From: Bradyrhizobium sp. SZCCHNS1050
Lineage (GTDB): Bacteria > Pseudomonadota > Alphaproteobacteria > Rhizobiales > Xanthobacteraceae
Direction: 5' to 3'
Assembly: GCF_032484785.1 (NCBI RefSeq)
Contig: NZ_JAUETR010000001.1
Coordinates: forward strand, 2,979,501 to 3,043,500
DNA: 64,000 nt
The notes under the pieces are model-generated. The model had not been told where the DNA came from, made no database searches, and saw only the letters and a list, made by a program, of their open reading frames with translations. Made by a program: the position numbers and the translations under genes. The number at the start of each line of letters is the position of its first letter. The stretch's first letter is position 1. Below, piece after piece: positions 46,809 to 57,288 of this stretch.

Positions 46809-47078
46809 ATGAGCATCCGCTCGCGGCGCGAATTCGTCACATTCAAACACCCGTTCCGGATCAGGAGCATCGAGCGTCTCTTGCCCGAGGGCACCTACGA
46901 GGTGGTCACGGACGAGGAACTGATCGAGGGATTGTCCTTTGCTGCCTACCGCCGGGTTGCGACAATGATGATGGTCCCGGTCGCCGGTTCGCGCTCCGCT
47001 GCCGTCGAGATGCTGTCCATCAGCTCGGTCGATCTTGCAGACGCGCAGCGTGTCGACGCGAGTGCGTCGGATGACTGA
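46809..47078 (+). CDS. Hypothetical protein, 89 residues
   Basis: MSIRSRREFVTFKHPFRIRS, then a beta-rich core (RLLPEGTYEVVTDEELIEGL). The opening RREFVTFKHPF.I..I...LP.GTY.V.TDEE is a pattern I recognise from small rhizobial proteins of unknown function. AAGGTAGGCGCAG precedes the ATG. The stop overlaps the next gene by eight bases, so both form one unit. Confidence 0.6.
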   Translation: MSIRSRREFVTFKHPFRIRSIERLLPEGTYEVVTDEELIEGLSFAAYRRVATMMMVPVAGSRSAAVEMLSISSVDLADAQRVDASASDD

Positions 47079-47367
47079 CGAGCCGCTCGATCTCGACAGG
47101 CACCGCGGGATGAGCGCGCAGAAGGCCGTGGACCTCCGTCGCGCGTTGGCAGAGGCCGAAAGTCATGCGCGGGAGCTGCGCGATCGGCAGGCTGTTCTCG
47201 AGCAGCACCTGCTCGCCAACGCGGCCGAGTCGTGGCCGGAAGCCGCCGCGAAGGCGCGCTATCTCCTGAACATCTACGCCGCGAGCCTTGCGGAACAGGA
47301 TACCAGGCATCGGGAGCTGATCGCTGCTGTCCTGGCCGATTTCTCCCGGCTGACGGGGGAGAGCTGA
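47071..47367 (+). CDS. Hypothetical coiled-coil protein, 98 residues
   Basis: From the ATG at 47071, MTDEPLDLDRHRGMSAQKAV, then long charged helices (LRRALAEAESHARELRDRQA, EAAAKARYLLNIYAASLAEQ) consistent with a coiled coil. It overlaps the preceding gene by eight bases and is presumably co-translated. No family assigned; it is not membrane-bound. Confidence 0.55.
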   Translation: MTDEPLDLDRHRGMSAQKAVDLRRALAEAESHARELRDRQAVLEQHLLANAAESWPEAAAKARYLLNIYAASLAEQDTRHRELIAAVLADFSRLTGES

Positions 47368-47585
47368 CGTCGGGCCGGCGCATCGTGGCGCCTTCCAGAT
47401 CCACCTGTGAATCCGCCCGCGCCCGATTCAGGACCGTTGCCAGCGCGCGACAACATCCGCTCGTCCCGGCCTCCTGGCAATTTCCCCGGCTCTGCCCGAC
47501 AATTGCCCCGCATGGGGCGCAACATGCCGGAACATTTTTAAGGCTCGAGCGGTATCCAGCCCAGGGGTGCGGACAGGGACGACAG

Positions 47586-47951
47586 ATGCGACGGGTGGTC
47601 TTGGCGTTGACACTGCTCTTCGCGACCGGAGTCCGCGCGGAGGAAATGGCGTTCTACGTCCTGGGCGTGGGCGCCGATTCCTGCGAGCGCTTCATCGCCG
47701 CCGCCGAGGAGCAGCCACCCGGCACCTACAAGGCCATCACCAGTGCCGACGGCCCCTACGTCAACGCCATCTCAAAATATCAGCAGTGGATGATGGGCTA
47801 CGTGTCCGCCATCAACGCGGATCGCGGCGATGAGGGCCGGCAGATCAAGCTCGATCTGACCGAGGTCGACAGCTGGATGCGCAATTGGTGCAGCCGCAAC
47901 CCGCGGCGCACCGTCTTCCATGCGTTGCAGGCGTTCGTGAAGTCGCATTGA
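47586..47951 (+). CDS. Exported small protein with signal peptide, 121 residues
   Basis: From the ATG at 47586, MRRVVLALTLLFATGVRAEE is a signal peptide with a likely cut after VRA. The mature part has Cys in GADSCERFI and NWCSRNPRR, which may form a disulfide, plus helix KYQQWMMGYVSAINADRG. The layout (Cys near the start, WxxGY, a second Cys) resembles small periplasmic Rap1a-like or HdeA-like proteins, but I cannot assign it. The upstream extension to 47232 has no support. Confidence 0.55.
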   Translation: MRRVVLALTLLFATGVRAEEMAFYVLGVGADSCERFIAAAEEQPPGTYKAITSADGPYVNAISKYQQWMMGYVSAINADRGDEGRQIKLDLTEVDSWMRNWCSRNPRRTVFHALQAFVKSH

Positions 47952-47974
47952 CCCGCGGCGAACAAAAAATCCGC

Positions 47975-48535
47975 CTATTTCGGTGCGCGCTTGGCGAGGA
48001 TGCGCTGCAGGGTGCGGCGGTGCATGTTGAGCCGGCGCGCCGTTTCCGAGACGTTACGGTTGCACATCTCATAGATGCGCTGGATGTGCTCCCAGCGGAC
48101 ACGGTCGGCCGACATCGGATTCTGCGGCAGCTCGGATTTTTCGCTGGTGGTCGACAGCAGCGCTGCAACGACGTCATCGGCATCGGCCGGTTTGGCGAGA
48201 TAGTCGACGGCGCCCATCTTCACCGCCGTCACGGCGGTGGCGATGTTGCCGTAGCCGGTCAGCACGATGGCGCGCGCTTCGGGACGCTTGCGCTTCAGCG
48301 CCGACACCACGTCGAGGCCGTTGCCGTCGCCCAGCCGGAGGTCGACCACGGCGAAGGCCGGCGCCGCCTTGCCGATCTGTGAAATACCTTCGGCGACGCT
48401 CTCGCAGGAGGTCACCGTGAAACCGCGGGTCTCCATGGCGCGCGACAGGCGCTCCAGGAACGGCTTGTCGTCCTCCACGATGAGGAGAGAGCGGTCCGGA
48501 TGGTTCGTCAGTTCGGCGATGGCGCCCACGGTCAT
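47975..48535 (-). CDS. regR: Redox response regulator RegR/ActR (PrrA/RegA family)
   Basis: About 186 residues from the ATG at 48535; in-frame ATGs at 48580 and 48586 would lengthen it. The receiver opens RSLLIVEDDKPFLERLSRAM and the phosphorylated Asp is in FAVVDLRLGDGNG. A Pro-rich linker leads to the Fis-type HTH NVSETARRLNMHRRTLQRIL. In Bradyrhizobium, RegR activates fixR-nifA and other redox-controlled genes, by family knowledge. The neighbouring RegS gene is upstream on the same strand. Confidence 0.85.
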   Translation of the reverse strand: MTVGAIAELTNHPDRSLLIVEDDKPFLERLSRAMETRGFTVTSCESVAEGISQIGKAAPAFAVVDLRLGDGNGLDVVSALKRKRPEARAIVLTGYGNIATAVTAVKMGAVDYLAKPADADDVVAALLSTTSEKSELPQNPMSADRVRWEHIQRIYEMCNRNVSETARRLNMHRRTLQRILAKRAPK

Positions 48536-48704
48536 ATCCTTGAGAAGAAGGCTCGATGGTTGCGAGACGATCTGGTCCATCCTCATATGGTCTGCCGAGT
48601 CGCCGCTGCCAAGATCGCGGGTTGCCGCAGTCTGCGGCGTGACGCCGCGCGGGGCCGGTTTGCTGTATGCCAGGACCGCGCCAGCGGCGGCTGCCCCGGA
48701 GGTT

Positions 48705-50060
48705 TCATTCCGGCTCCGCCTCGCCATCGTCGTCCTCGCTGGCCTCGAAGCGCCGCCGCGGCCAGACGATCTGGACCACGGCGCCATGGTCGGGGAAGGT
48801 GCGGTTGCTGAACGAGACCTTGGCTCCGGTCCGCTCCAGCAGGGTGCGGGCGATGAACACGCCGAGCCCGAGGCCGCCGCCCTGGTTACCTCCCGGGCCG
48901 TCCTCGACGCTGGGCCGGCGTGACAGATAGGGCTCGCCGATCCGCTTCAGGATATCAGGCGCAAAGCCGGGGCCGTCGTCGGACACCACGATCTCGACCG
49001 TCTCGTTGTTCCACCAGGCGTTCACCTCGACGGCGTTGCGCGCGAAATCGACGGCGTTCTCCAGGATGTTGCCGACGCCATAGAGGATTGCGGGGTTGCG
49101 CGAGCCGACCGGCTCCTTGGCCGCGGTCACCGCGACGCGCACCTTGATGTCGACGCCAAAGTCGCGATGCGGTGCGACCGTCTCCTCGATCAAGGTCGAC
49201 AGCTTCATCCGGTCGTACATCGACCCGATCGAGGACAGCTGGGTGATCTTGCCGAGAATGTCGCGGCAGCGCTGCGCCTGCTCGCGCAGGGTCTTGATGT
49301 CGGAGGTGACCTGGCTGTTGTCCTGCAGGGCGCGCTCCAACTCGCGCGAGATCAGCACGATGGTCGCGAGCGGCGTGCCCAGCTCGTGCGCGGCGGCCGC
49401 CGCGAGGCCGTCGAGCTGGGTGAGGTGCTGCTCGCGCGCCAGCACCAGCTCGGTCGCCGCCAACGCGTCCGACAGCTTGCGCGCCTCCTCGGTCACCTGG
49501 AACGCATAGAGGCTGGTGACCCCGATCGCGAGCGCGATCGAGAGCCAGACACCGAACAGATAGATCGGCGGGAAGATCAGCGGCTCCTCGCCTTCCCACG
49601 GCAGCGGCAGATGCATGAAGAACAAGGCGGTGGCGCAGGTGACGGCGAGCAGGCCGAGCATGATCGTCAGGCGGACGGGGAGGGCGGTCGCCGAGATCAG
49701 CACCGGGGCGAGGAACATGTAGGAGAAGGGATTCTCCAGCCCGCCGGTGAGATAGAGCAGCACCGTCAGCTCGATGATGTTGAGCGCGAGCAGGCCGCCG
49801 GCGTGGGCCGGCTCCAGCAACTGCATCGGGTTGAAGGCGATCTGCAGGCCGAGATTGAGCAGCGCCGAGATGCTGATCACCGCGAGACAGGGCACCACTG
49901 GCAGGTCGAACTCCAGGCCCTGCACCACGATGAAGATCGCGCTCAATTGACCGAGCGCGGCCAGCCAGCGCAGCCGCAGGATGGTGTCGAGCCGGACGCG
50001 CTGTCGCGGATGGCGATAGTCGGTGTCGGGCGTGTCGATGATCAGGGCGTCGTCGGTCAT
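48705..50060 (-). CDS. regS: Redox-sensing histidine kinase RegS/ActS (PrrB/RegB family)
   Basis: 451 residues. Six TM helices in residues about 25-195, including the quinone-site motif TGGLENPFSYMFLAP between helices. The phosphorylated His lies in AAAAHELGTPLATIV. A Cys near REQAQRCRDILGKI matches the redox-active position of RegB, and the ATPase has VGNILENAVDFA and GGGLGLGVFIA. It senses respiratory or ubiquinone redox state and phosphorylates RegR. A 169-base gap separates regS from regR on the same strand. Reading ends in an acidic tail. Confidence 0.9.
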   Translation of the reverse strand: MTDDALIIDTPDTDYRHPRQRVRLDTILRLRWLAALGQLSAIFIVVQGLEFDLPVVPCLAVISISALLNLGLQIAFNPMQLLEPAHAGGLLALNIIELTVLLYLTGGLENPFSYMFLAPVLISATALPVRLTIMLGLLAVTCATALFFMHLPLPWEGEEPLIFPPIYLFGVWLSIALAIGVTSLYAFQVTEEARKLSDALAATELVLAREQHLTQLDGLAAAAAHELGTPLATIVLISRELERALQDNSQVTSDIKTLREQAQRCRDILGKITQLSSIGSMYDRMKLSTLIEETVAPHRDFGVDIKVRVAVTAAKEPVGSRNPAILYGVGNILENAVDFARNAVEVNAWWNNETVEIVVSDDGPGFAPDILKRIGEPYLSRRPSVEDGPGGNQGGGLGLGVFIARTLLERTGAKVSFSNRTFPDHGAVVQIVWPRRRFEASEDDDGEAEPE

Positions 50061-50157
50061 GACGGGAACCTAATGCCGCGCAAGCACGGCGACAAATCTG
50101 GCCCGCCGTTGGTGGCCTGTTGCGGTTTGCGGCACAATGCCTCAATGAACCCCTCCC

Positions 50158-50949
50158 ATGACGCAAGATGACGCAGTGCCGACCCTCTCATCCGATTCCA
50201 GCTCGGTTTCCCCCGCGATTGCCGTGTCGCGGCTGACCAAGGTCTACAAGACGACGACCGCTGTCGACGGCGTCTCGTTTGCGATCCGCCGGGGCAGCAT
50301 CACCGGGCTGCTCGGCGGCAACGGTGCCGGCAAGACCACGACGATTGCGATGATCATGGGGCTGGTGCAGCCGACCTCGGGCGAGGTCGCCGTGCTCGGC
50401 CACAGGATGCCGGACGAGGCTGCGGCCGTGCTGGGGCGGATGAATTTCGAGAGCCCCTATGTCGACATGCCGATGCGGCTCACGGTGCGGCAGAACCTCA
50501 CCATCTTCGGCCGACTCTATGCGGTGGACCACCTCAAGGAGCGGATCGCCGAGCTCGCGGCGCAGCTCGACCTGAGCGACTTCATCGATCGCGCCAATGG
50601 CAAGCTCTCGGCCGGGCAGAAGACCCGCGTGGCGCTGGCGAAGGCGCTGATCAACGATCCCGAGCTGCTGCTGCTGGATGAGCCGACGGCCTCGCTCGAT
50701 CCCGACACCGCCGACTGGGTGCGCGGCCATCTTGAGCGATACCGACAGCGCCGCGGCGCCACCATCCTGCTCGCCTCCCACAACATGCTCGAGGTCGAGC
50801 GTCTATGCGACCGCGTCATCATCATGAAGCGCGGCCGCATCGAGGACGACGACAGCCCGGCGCAGATCATGGCACGCTACAACCGCTCGACGCTTGAGGA
50901 GGTCTTTCTCGACGTCGCCCGCGGCCGCAACCGGGAGGCGGCGCAATGA
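50158..50949 (+). CDS. ABC-2 exporter ATP-binding subunit
   Basis: 263 residues with Walker A GGNGAGKTT, signature LSAGQKTRVALA, Walker B LLLLDEPTASLD and the LLASHNMLEVERLCD switch. This belongs to the exporter-type class (as in NodI or drug exporters). It overlaps the permease gene by four bases, so the pair forms one transporter. The cargo is unknown. It starts at ATG 50158, 98 bases from the divergent regS start. Confidence 0.9.
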   Translation: MTQDDAVPTLSSDSSSVSPAIAVSRLTKVYKTTTAVDGVSFAIRRGSITGLLGGNGAGKTTTIAMIMGLVQPTSGEVAVLGHRMPDEAAAVLGRMNFESPYVDMPMRLTVRQNLTIFGRLYAVDHLKERIAELAAQLDLSDFIDRANGKLSAGQKTRVALAKALINDPELLLLDEPTASLDPDTADWVRGHLERYRQRRGATILLASHNMLEVERLCDRVIIMKRGRIEDDDSPAQIMARYNRSTLEEVFLDVARGRNREAAQ

Positions 50950-51758
50950 ACGATCTTTCGCTCCGCATCGCCCCGCACCGGATCGGCGCGATGATCCTGC
51001 GCTACTGGTATCTACTGCTGTCGTCCTGGCCGCGGCTGCTGGAGCTGATGTACTGGCCGACCTTGCAGATCATCACCTGGGGGTTTCTGCAGACCTACAT
51101 CGCCGCCAATGCCGGCTTCTTCGCCCGCGCCGGCGGCACCCTGATCGGCGCGGTGATCCTGTGGGACATCCTGTTCCGCGGACAGCTCGGCTTCTCGATC
51201 TCCTTCCTGGAGGAGATGTGGGCGCGCAACATCGGCAACCTGATGATGAGTCCGCTGACCCCGATCGAATTCCTGCTGGCGCTGATGACGATGAGCCTGA
51301 TCCGGCTGGCCATCGGCATCATTCCGATGACCCTGATCGCGGTCTGGTTCTTCGACTTCAACTTCTACAGCATCGGCCTGCCGCTGATCGCCTTCTTCTG
51401 CAACCTGATCTTCACCTCCTGGGCGGTCGGCATCTTCGTGTCGGGGCTGGTGCTGCGCAACGGGCTCGGCGCCGAAAGCATCGTCTGGACACTGATGTTC
51501 GCGCTGATGCCGCTGGCCTGCGTGTACTATCCCGTTCAGGTGCTGCCGCACTGGCTGCAACTGGTTGCCTGGTCCCTGCCGCCGACCTACGTGTTCGAGG
51601 GCATGCGCGCGCTGCTGGCGGATCACGTCTTCCGGTCCGACCTGATGCTGACCGCGCTCGGGCTCAATGCCGCCCTGCTGCTGGCGTCGTTTGCGGCATT
51701 CATTGCTCTCTTGCGCAGCGCACGCCGCGCCGGCTCGCTGCTGGCGGCAGGGGAATAA
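50946..51758 (+). CDS. ABC-2 type permease subunit
   Basis: 270 residues with six predicted helices (GTLIGAVILWDILFRGQLGF, GIIPMTLIAVWFFDFNFYSI, AVGIFVSGLVLRNGLGAESI). The late motif ALMPLACVYYPVQVLPHWLQ matches ABC-2 permeases. Coupled by a four-base overlap with the ATPase gene. It could export a polysaccharide, lipid or drug; no substrate evidence. Confidence 0.9.
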   Translation: MNDLSLRIAPHRIGAMILRYWYLLLSSWPRLLELMYWPTLQIITWGFLQTYIAANAGFFARAGGTLIGAVILWDILFRGQLGFSISFLEEMWARNIGNLMMSPLTPIEFLLALMTMSLIRLAIGIIPMTLIAVWFFDFNFYSIGLPLIAFFCNLIFTSWAVGIFVSGLVLRNGLGAESIVWTLMFALMPLACVYYPVQVLPHWLQLVAWSLPPTYVFEGMRALLADHVFRSDLMLTALGLNAALLLASFAAFIALLRSARRAGSLLAAGE

Positions 51759-51825
51759 TTACGCTTTTCCCGTGGATTTCCGGGCTTTTTCGTCGCTTTG
51801 AGGCACCTTCTCGTACACCACCGCA

Positions 51826-51854
51826 TTGACGCATAATTGCGCATTCGGCAGTAT
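51826..51854 (+). promoter_or_regulatory. Possible sigma-70-like promoter of phaZ
   Basis: TTGACG (51826-51831) and CAGTAT (51849-51854) are separated by 17 bases, 27 bases before the phaZ start. The -10 is weak. A candidate by eye only. Confidence 0.35.
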
Positions 51855-51881
51855 GCTGCGCTGCAGAGAGGTTGAACGAGA

Positions 51882-53210
<1,329 letters not shown>

Positions 53211-53221
53211 GCGAAGACGAT

Positions 53222-53257
53222 GGTCACCGCGCATCCGAATCCGGCTGCGCGGTAACC
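53222..53257 (+). terminator. Hairpin after phaZ
   Basis: GGTCACCGCGCA (53222-53233) pairs with TGCGCGGTAACC (53246-53257) with one mismatch, 12 bases after the phaZ stop. No clear T run follows, so it may be a terminator or an mRNA-stabilising stem. Confidence 0.45.
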
Positions 53258-53502
53258 CTTTGAAGGGACGGTCGAAACCGAAACTCAGGAGTGACTCAAG
53301 CAGTGAATGTGGCGTCGCTTCTTGAGCGATGCTTTTGAATCTGAATTCATGTTTTCGGGGGCGCGCGAGGCCCAACTGCTAGGGTGCGGAACCTTCTGAA
53401 CCCCTGTATGTTGGGCAAATGATTTGTTTTTGCGCCGAGCGCTTTCCCTGGCGGTGGATATGGCAAAATCCGGGCGAGCTCTTACCCCCCGGACTGACAG
53501 AA

Positions 53503-54258
53503 ATGGCCACTCGCGCGCTACTCTATCGGCGGCCCGCCGAACCCTCGCGTCTTCTCGTCAAGCATGGCTCGCAAATCTACTCGATTAGATTGCGGCGTCA
53601 CCGTCGTGCGCGACGTTATACCCTGAGAATTCATCCGTCGGATCGCGAGGCGATCCTCACGATGCCGCCGCGCGGCACCATCATCGAGGCGAAAGACTTC
53701 GCGCAGCGTCACGGCGCCTGGATCGCAGCCCGTCTAGGACGTCTGCCGAAGGCGGCGCCGTTCCTGCCGGGCACGTTGGTGCCGCTTCGCGGCGTGCCGC
53801 ACAAGATCGTGCATCGCGCGGGCGAACGCGGCACGGTGTGGACCGAGACGCGAGACAGTGGCGAGAAGATCCTGTGCGTGGCCGGCGGGATCGAGCACAC
53901 TGAACGCCGCGTGCTCGACTTCCTGAAGCGCGAGGCGCGCCGTGACCTGCAGAAGGCGGCCGACGCCTATGCCGAGCAGCTTGGCGTCAAGGTCAAGCGG
54001 CTGTCGATCCGCGACCAGTCCAGCCGCTGGGGCTCGTGCACCTCGGCCGGCTCGCTGTCGTTCTCGTGGCGCCTGATCCTGGCGCCCCCCTTCGTGCTCG
54101 ATTATCTCGCCGCGCACGAGGTCGCGCATCTGATCGAGATGAACCACTCGCCGCGGTTCTGGAAGGTGTGTGGCCGGATCTGCGCCTCGGTCGAGCGCGC
54201 CAAGAAGTGGCTCGACACCTGCGGCAACGACCTGCATCGCTACGGCATCGACGATTGA
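53503..54258 (+). CDS. YgjP/DUF45-type metallopeptidase (M48-like)
   Basis: 251 residues from the ATG at 53503. A basic N-terminal region (RLRRHRRARRYTLRIHPSDR) is followed by the zinc motif HEVAHLIEMNHSPRFW (HExxH at 205-209 with a third His). SSRWGSCTSAGSLSFSWRLI is the YgjP/SprT-like signature. Members are soluble zinc peptidases of unknown function, related to SprT/WSS1-type proteins. A terminator follows. Confidence 0.85.
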   Translation: MATRALLYRRPAEPSRLLVKHGSQIYSIRLRRHRRARRYTLRIHPSDREAILTMPPRGTIIEAKDFAQRHGAWIAARLGRLPKAAPFLPGTLVPLRGVPHKIVHRAGERGTVWTETRDSGEKILCVAGGIEHTERRVLDFLKREARRDLQKAADAYAEQLGVKVKRLSIRDQSSRWGSCTSAGSLSFSWRLILAPPFVLDYLAAHEVAHLIEMNHSPRFWKVCGRICASVERAKKWLDTCGNDLHRYGIDD

Positions 54259-54294
54259 GGTATCGACGACGGACCGCTCGACGATGTGAATCCC

Positions 54295-54327
54295 AATGGC
54301 CCGGCCGTCTGGTCCGGGCCATTTCTT
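54295..54327 (+). terminator. Intrinsic terminator after the metallopeptidase gene
   Basis: AATGGCCCGG (54295-54304) pairs perfectly with CCGGGCCATT (54314-54323) across a 9-base loop and runs into TTCTT. A clean rho-independent layout 37 bases after the stop. Confidence 0.75.
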
Positions 54328-54551
54328 CGTAGGGTTCCAATCTGCAACGATGAACTCAGAACCCGCCTGCGGACTATCGAATTCTTAAGCCTTCTCGCCT
54401 GCAGTCGGAGGATATTGCCCAATTCGGCGGCGCTTTAACGTGGCTGTAACGCTGCGCTCGCCAGATTTACCGCAATCAAACCCAAGGTGACGTCCCAGCG
54501 AGCTGCCGGGTCGTTCGCTGCAACCAAAGCGCAGATCGTTTCTCTCGAAAC

Positions 54552-57239
54552 GTGCAGCGCGCCTCGAATCGAACGATGCTTGCAAGCGAGTTCCAACCGG
54601 CCGCATCCACACAATTGCTCTCGGCCGCGCTCGACGGTGTTTCCGAGGCGATTCTCTTTCTCGACGCGCAGGGCCACGTCCAGCACGCCAATCGGGCGGC
54701 GTCGGTGCTGCTGCGGCGTGAGCCGGCCGCTCTGGTCGGCGCCGACCTCGAAAGTCTGGGTCTGCCCGCGGATCTGATCCCGGCGATCGCGTGCGACGAG
54801 ACGACCGACGCGCAGCAGGAGGCGGACCAGTCCGACGCCCGCGAAATGACGATGCGCCATGCCGACGGCGGGTGGACCCGCCTCCGCCTGTCGCTGTGCG
54901 CGCTCCCGCCGGGCCGGGAGGATCAGCCGGTCCGTTCGCTGCTGTTCATTCGTGACGTGACCACCGAAGTCGACATGCGCGAGCGCAATGCGCTGCTGAC
55001 GTCGGTCGCCGACCGGACCAACCGGGCCGTCATCGTCACCGATCGCGATCTCAACGTCCTCTACACCAACGCCGCCTTTGCCAGCCTGTTCGGCTACGCG
55101 CCTGAACAGGCGATCGGGCGCCGCGCCGAGGAGCTGCTGATCGGCCCCTGCACCGATCCCGCCATCGTCGACCGGCTGAGACAATGCCTCGAGGACGACC
55201 GTGGCATCGAAGAGGACGTGCTGGTCTACGACAAGGACGGCCGCGAGATCTGGACGACCGCCTATGTCAAGGCGCACCGGACCAAGCGGGGCAAGGTCAG
55301 ATATCTGTTCGGGCTGCTCACGGACATCCGGGAGACCAAGCAGTTGCGCTCGCTGCAGCAGTTGATCATGGCGTCGCTGGCGTCCGACGTTTCGATCACG
55401 ACCATCGCCGATCAGCTGTGCCGCCGGGTCGAAGAGCTCGCTCCGGACGCCGTCTGCTCGATCCTGCACGTCGATTCCGATGGGCACGTACATCCGCTCG
55501 GCGGCCCCAGCCTGCCGCCCGCTTATTCGGCCAGCCTCGACGGCGTCGCGATCGGGCCGGACGTCGGCTCCTGCGGCACCGCCGCCTATCTCTGCGAGCC
55601 GGTGCTGTCGCACGACATCGATAATGATCCGCGTTGGCAACCCTACAAGGCCGGCCCGCTCGCCGCCGGCCTGCGTGCCTGCTGGTCGTCGCCCATCAAG
55701 GGTAAGGATGGCCGCGTCATCGGCACCTTTGCCTTCTACTTCCGTGAATGCCGCGGCCCCAGTCCCTGGCACGAGCAGATCGTCGCCGCCTGCGTCCAGC
55801 TCGGTGCGCTCGCCATCGAGCGCCAGGAGGTCCGCTCGACGATCTCACAGGTCGCCTATCACGACATGCTGACGGGCCTGCCGAACCGGGCCCGCATCCC
55901 GTCGCTGATCGCCGAAGCCATCAAGGCGTGTCCGGACGGCGGACACGTCGCCGTGGCCTTCCTCGACGCCGACAATTTCAAGGACGTCAACGACACGCTG
56001 GGCCATGCCGCCGGTGACGAGTTCCTGGTCGGCTTCGCCAACCGCCTGCGAGCGCAGATCCGCCCCGGCGACATGCTGGGCCGGCTCGGCGGCGACGAGT
56101 TCGTGATCGTGCTGCAGAACCGCGATGCCCTGGAAGCCTCGCTCGCGGCCGCGCGCATCACCGCCGCGCTGGCGATGCCGCTGACGATCGGCAAGCGCCA
56201 GGTGCCGATGTCGGCGAGCATGGGGCTCAGCCTCTATCCTGATAATGCCAAGGACATCGAGACCCTGATCAAGCAGGCCGACGCGGCGATGTACAAGGCC
56301 AAGCGCGGCGGCCGGGCGACCTACCGCTTCTTCAGCGCCGACATCGACAAGCTCGCCGAAGAACGGCTGATGCATTCGACCGCGCTGCGCGAGGCGATCG
56401 CCAGCGAGGCCCTGACATTGCACTATCAGCCGCAGATCCGCACCCGCGACGGCGCGATCCACGGCGTGGAAGCGCTGGCGCGCTGGCACGATCCGGTGCT
56501 CGGCGAGGTCTCGCCCGCCAAGTTCATTCCGCTCGCCGAGGAATGCGGCCTGATCGAGCAGATCGGCGTGTGGTCGATCAAGCTGGCCTGCCAGCAGATG
56601 GCGTCGTGGCGCCGCGCCGGTCTCGACATCCCCTGCATCTCGGTGAACCTGTCGCCGATCAACTTCCAGAACGTCAACCTGGCGGCGATGGTGGCGCAGA
56701 TCCTGGCCGCCAACGACCTGCCGGCGAAGATGCTGATGCTGGAGATCACCGAGGGCGTCATCCTCAACGAGCGCGCCACCGTGATCGCGACCATGAACGA
56801 GCTGCGCAACATGGGCGTCGGCCTGTCGCTGGACGATTTCGGCACCGGCTATTCGAGCCTGAGCCGACTGGCCCAGCTGCCGATCGACGAGTTGAAGATC
56901 GATCGCAGCTTCATGCGCGATTTCGAGAACGACAGCGGCACGCGGGCGATCGTGACCGCGGTCGTGCGCGTCGGCCAGAGCCTCGACGTGGCGGTGGTCG
57001 CCGAAGGTGTCGAGACCGAGCCGCAGCGCAAGCTGCTGGCCGAGCTCGGTTGCGATGCAATGCAGGGCTTCCTGTTCGCGCGGCCGATGGCCGCCAGCGC
57101 CTTCAGCCGCTGGCTGCTGGACTACAGCGCGCTGCGGGCGAGCCTGATGCTGCGGCAGATCGGGCGCAAACTGGCTCGAGCGTCCGGCGCGGCAACGGCC
57201 GAGCCGGCAGCGCGTCCCATCGCCGCAGCCGCCAGCTGA
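54552..57239 (+). CDS. PAS-PAS-GAF-GGDEF-EAL protein (DosP-like layout)
   Basis: 895 residues, soluble. Two PAS regions (about 20-130 and 135-270; VADRTNRAVIVTDRDLNVLY) are followed by a GAF domain (about 290-430; EELAPDAVCSILHVDSDGHV, GPDVGSCGTAAYL). The GGDEF domain has an intact GRLGGDEFVIVL near residue 513, and the EAL domain has GVEALARWHDP near 638 with SLDDFGTGYSSLSRLAQLPI. Both activities could be present. The order matches the E. coli oxygen sensor DosP plus a GAF domain, but heme binding cannot be read from sequence. Ends with an Ala-rich tail. Confidence 0.85.
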   Translation: MQRASNRTMLASEFQPAASTQLLSAALDGVSEAILFLDAQGHVQHANRAASVLLRREPAALVGADLESLGLPADLIPAIACDETTDAQQEADQSDAREMTMRHADGGWTRLRLSLCALPPGREDQPVRSLLFIRDVTTEVDMRERNALLTSVADRTNRAVIVTDRDLNVLYTNAAFASLFGYAPEQAIGRRAEELLIGPCTDPAIVDRLRQCLEDDRGIEEDVLVYDKDGREIWTTAYVKAHRTKRGKVRYLFGLLTDIRETKQLRSLQQLIMASLASDVSITTIADQLCRRVEELAPDAVCSILHVDSDGHVHPLGGPSLPPAYSASLDGVAIGPDVGSCGTAAYLCEPVLSHDIDNDPRWQPYKAGPLAAGLRACWSSPIKGKDGRVIGTFAFYFRECRGPSPWHEQIVAACVQLGALAIERQEVRSTISQVAYHDMLTGLPNRARIPSLIAEAIKACPDGGHVAVAFLDADNFKDVNDTLGHAAGDEFLVGFANRLRAQIRPGDMLGRLGGDEFVIVLQNRDALEASLAAARITAALAMPLTIGKRQVPMSASMGLSLYPDNAKDIETLIKQADAAMYKAKRGGRATYRFFSADIDKLAEERLMHSTALREAIASEALTLHYQPQIRTRDGAIHGVEALARWHDPVLGEVSPAKFIPLAEECGLIEQIGVWSIKLACQQMASWRRAGLDIPCISVNLSPINFQNVNLAAMVAQILAANDLPAKMLMLEITEGVILNERATVIATMNELRNMGVGLSLDDFGTGYSSLSRLAQLPIDELKIDRSFMRDFENDSGTRAIVTAVVRVGQSLDVAVVAEGVETEPQRKLLAELGCDAMQGFLFARPMAASAFSRWLLDYSALRASLMLRQIGRKLARASGAATAEPAARPIAAAAS

Positions 57240-57243
57240 GAAG

Positions 57244-57267
57244 GGCGCATCCCCTCGCGGATGCGCC
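57244..57267. terminator. Bidirectional terminator between convergent genes
   Basis: GGCGCATCC (57244-57252) pairs perfectly with GGATGCGCC (57259-57267) across a 6-base loop, exactly between the convergent GGDEF-EAL and penicillin-binding-protein genes. Confidence 0.65.
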
Positions 57268-57288
57268 TCTCACCTCATCTTCGCCGGC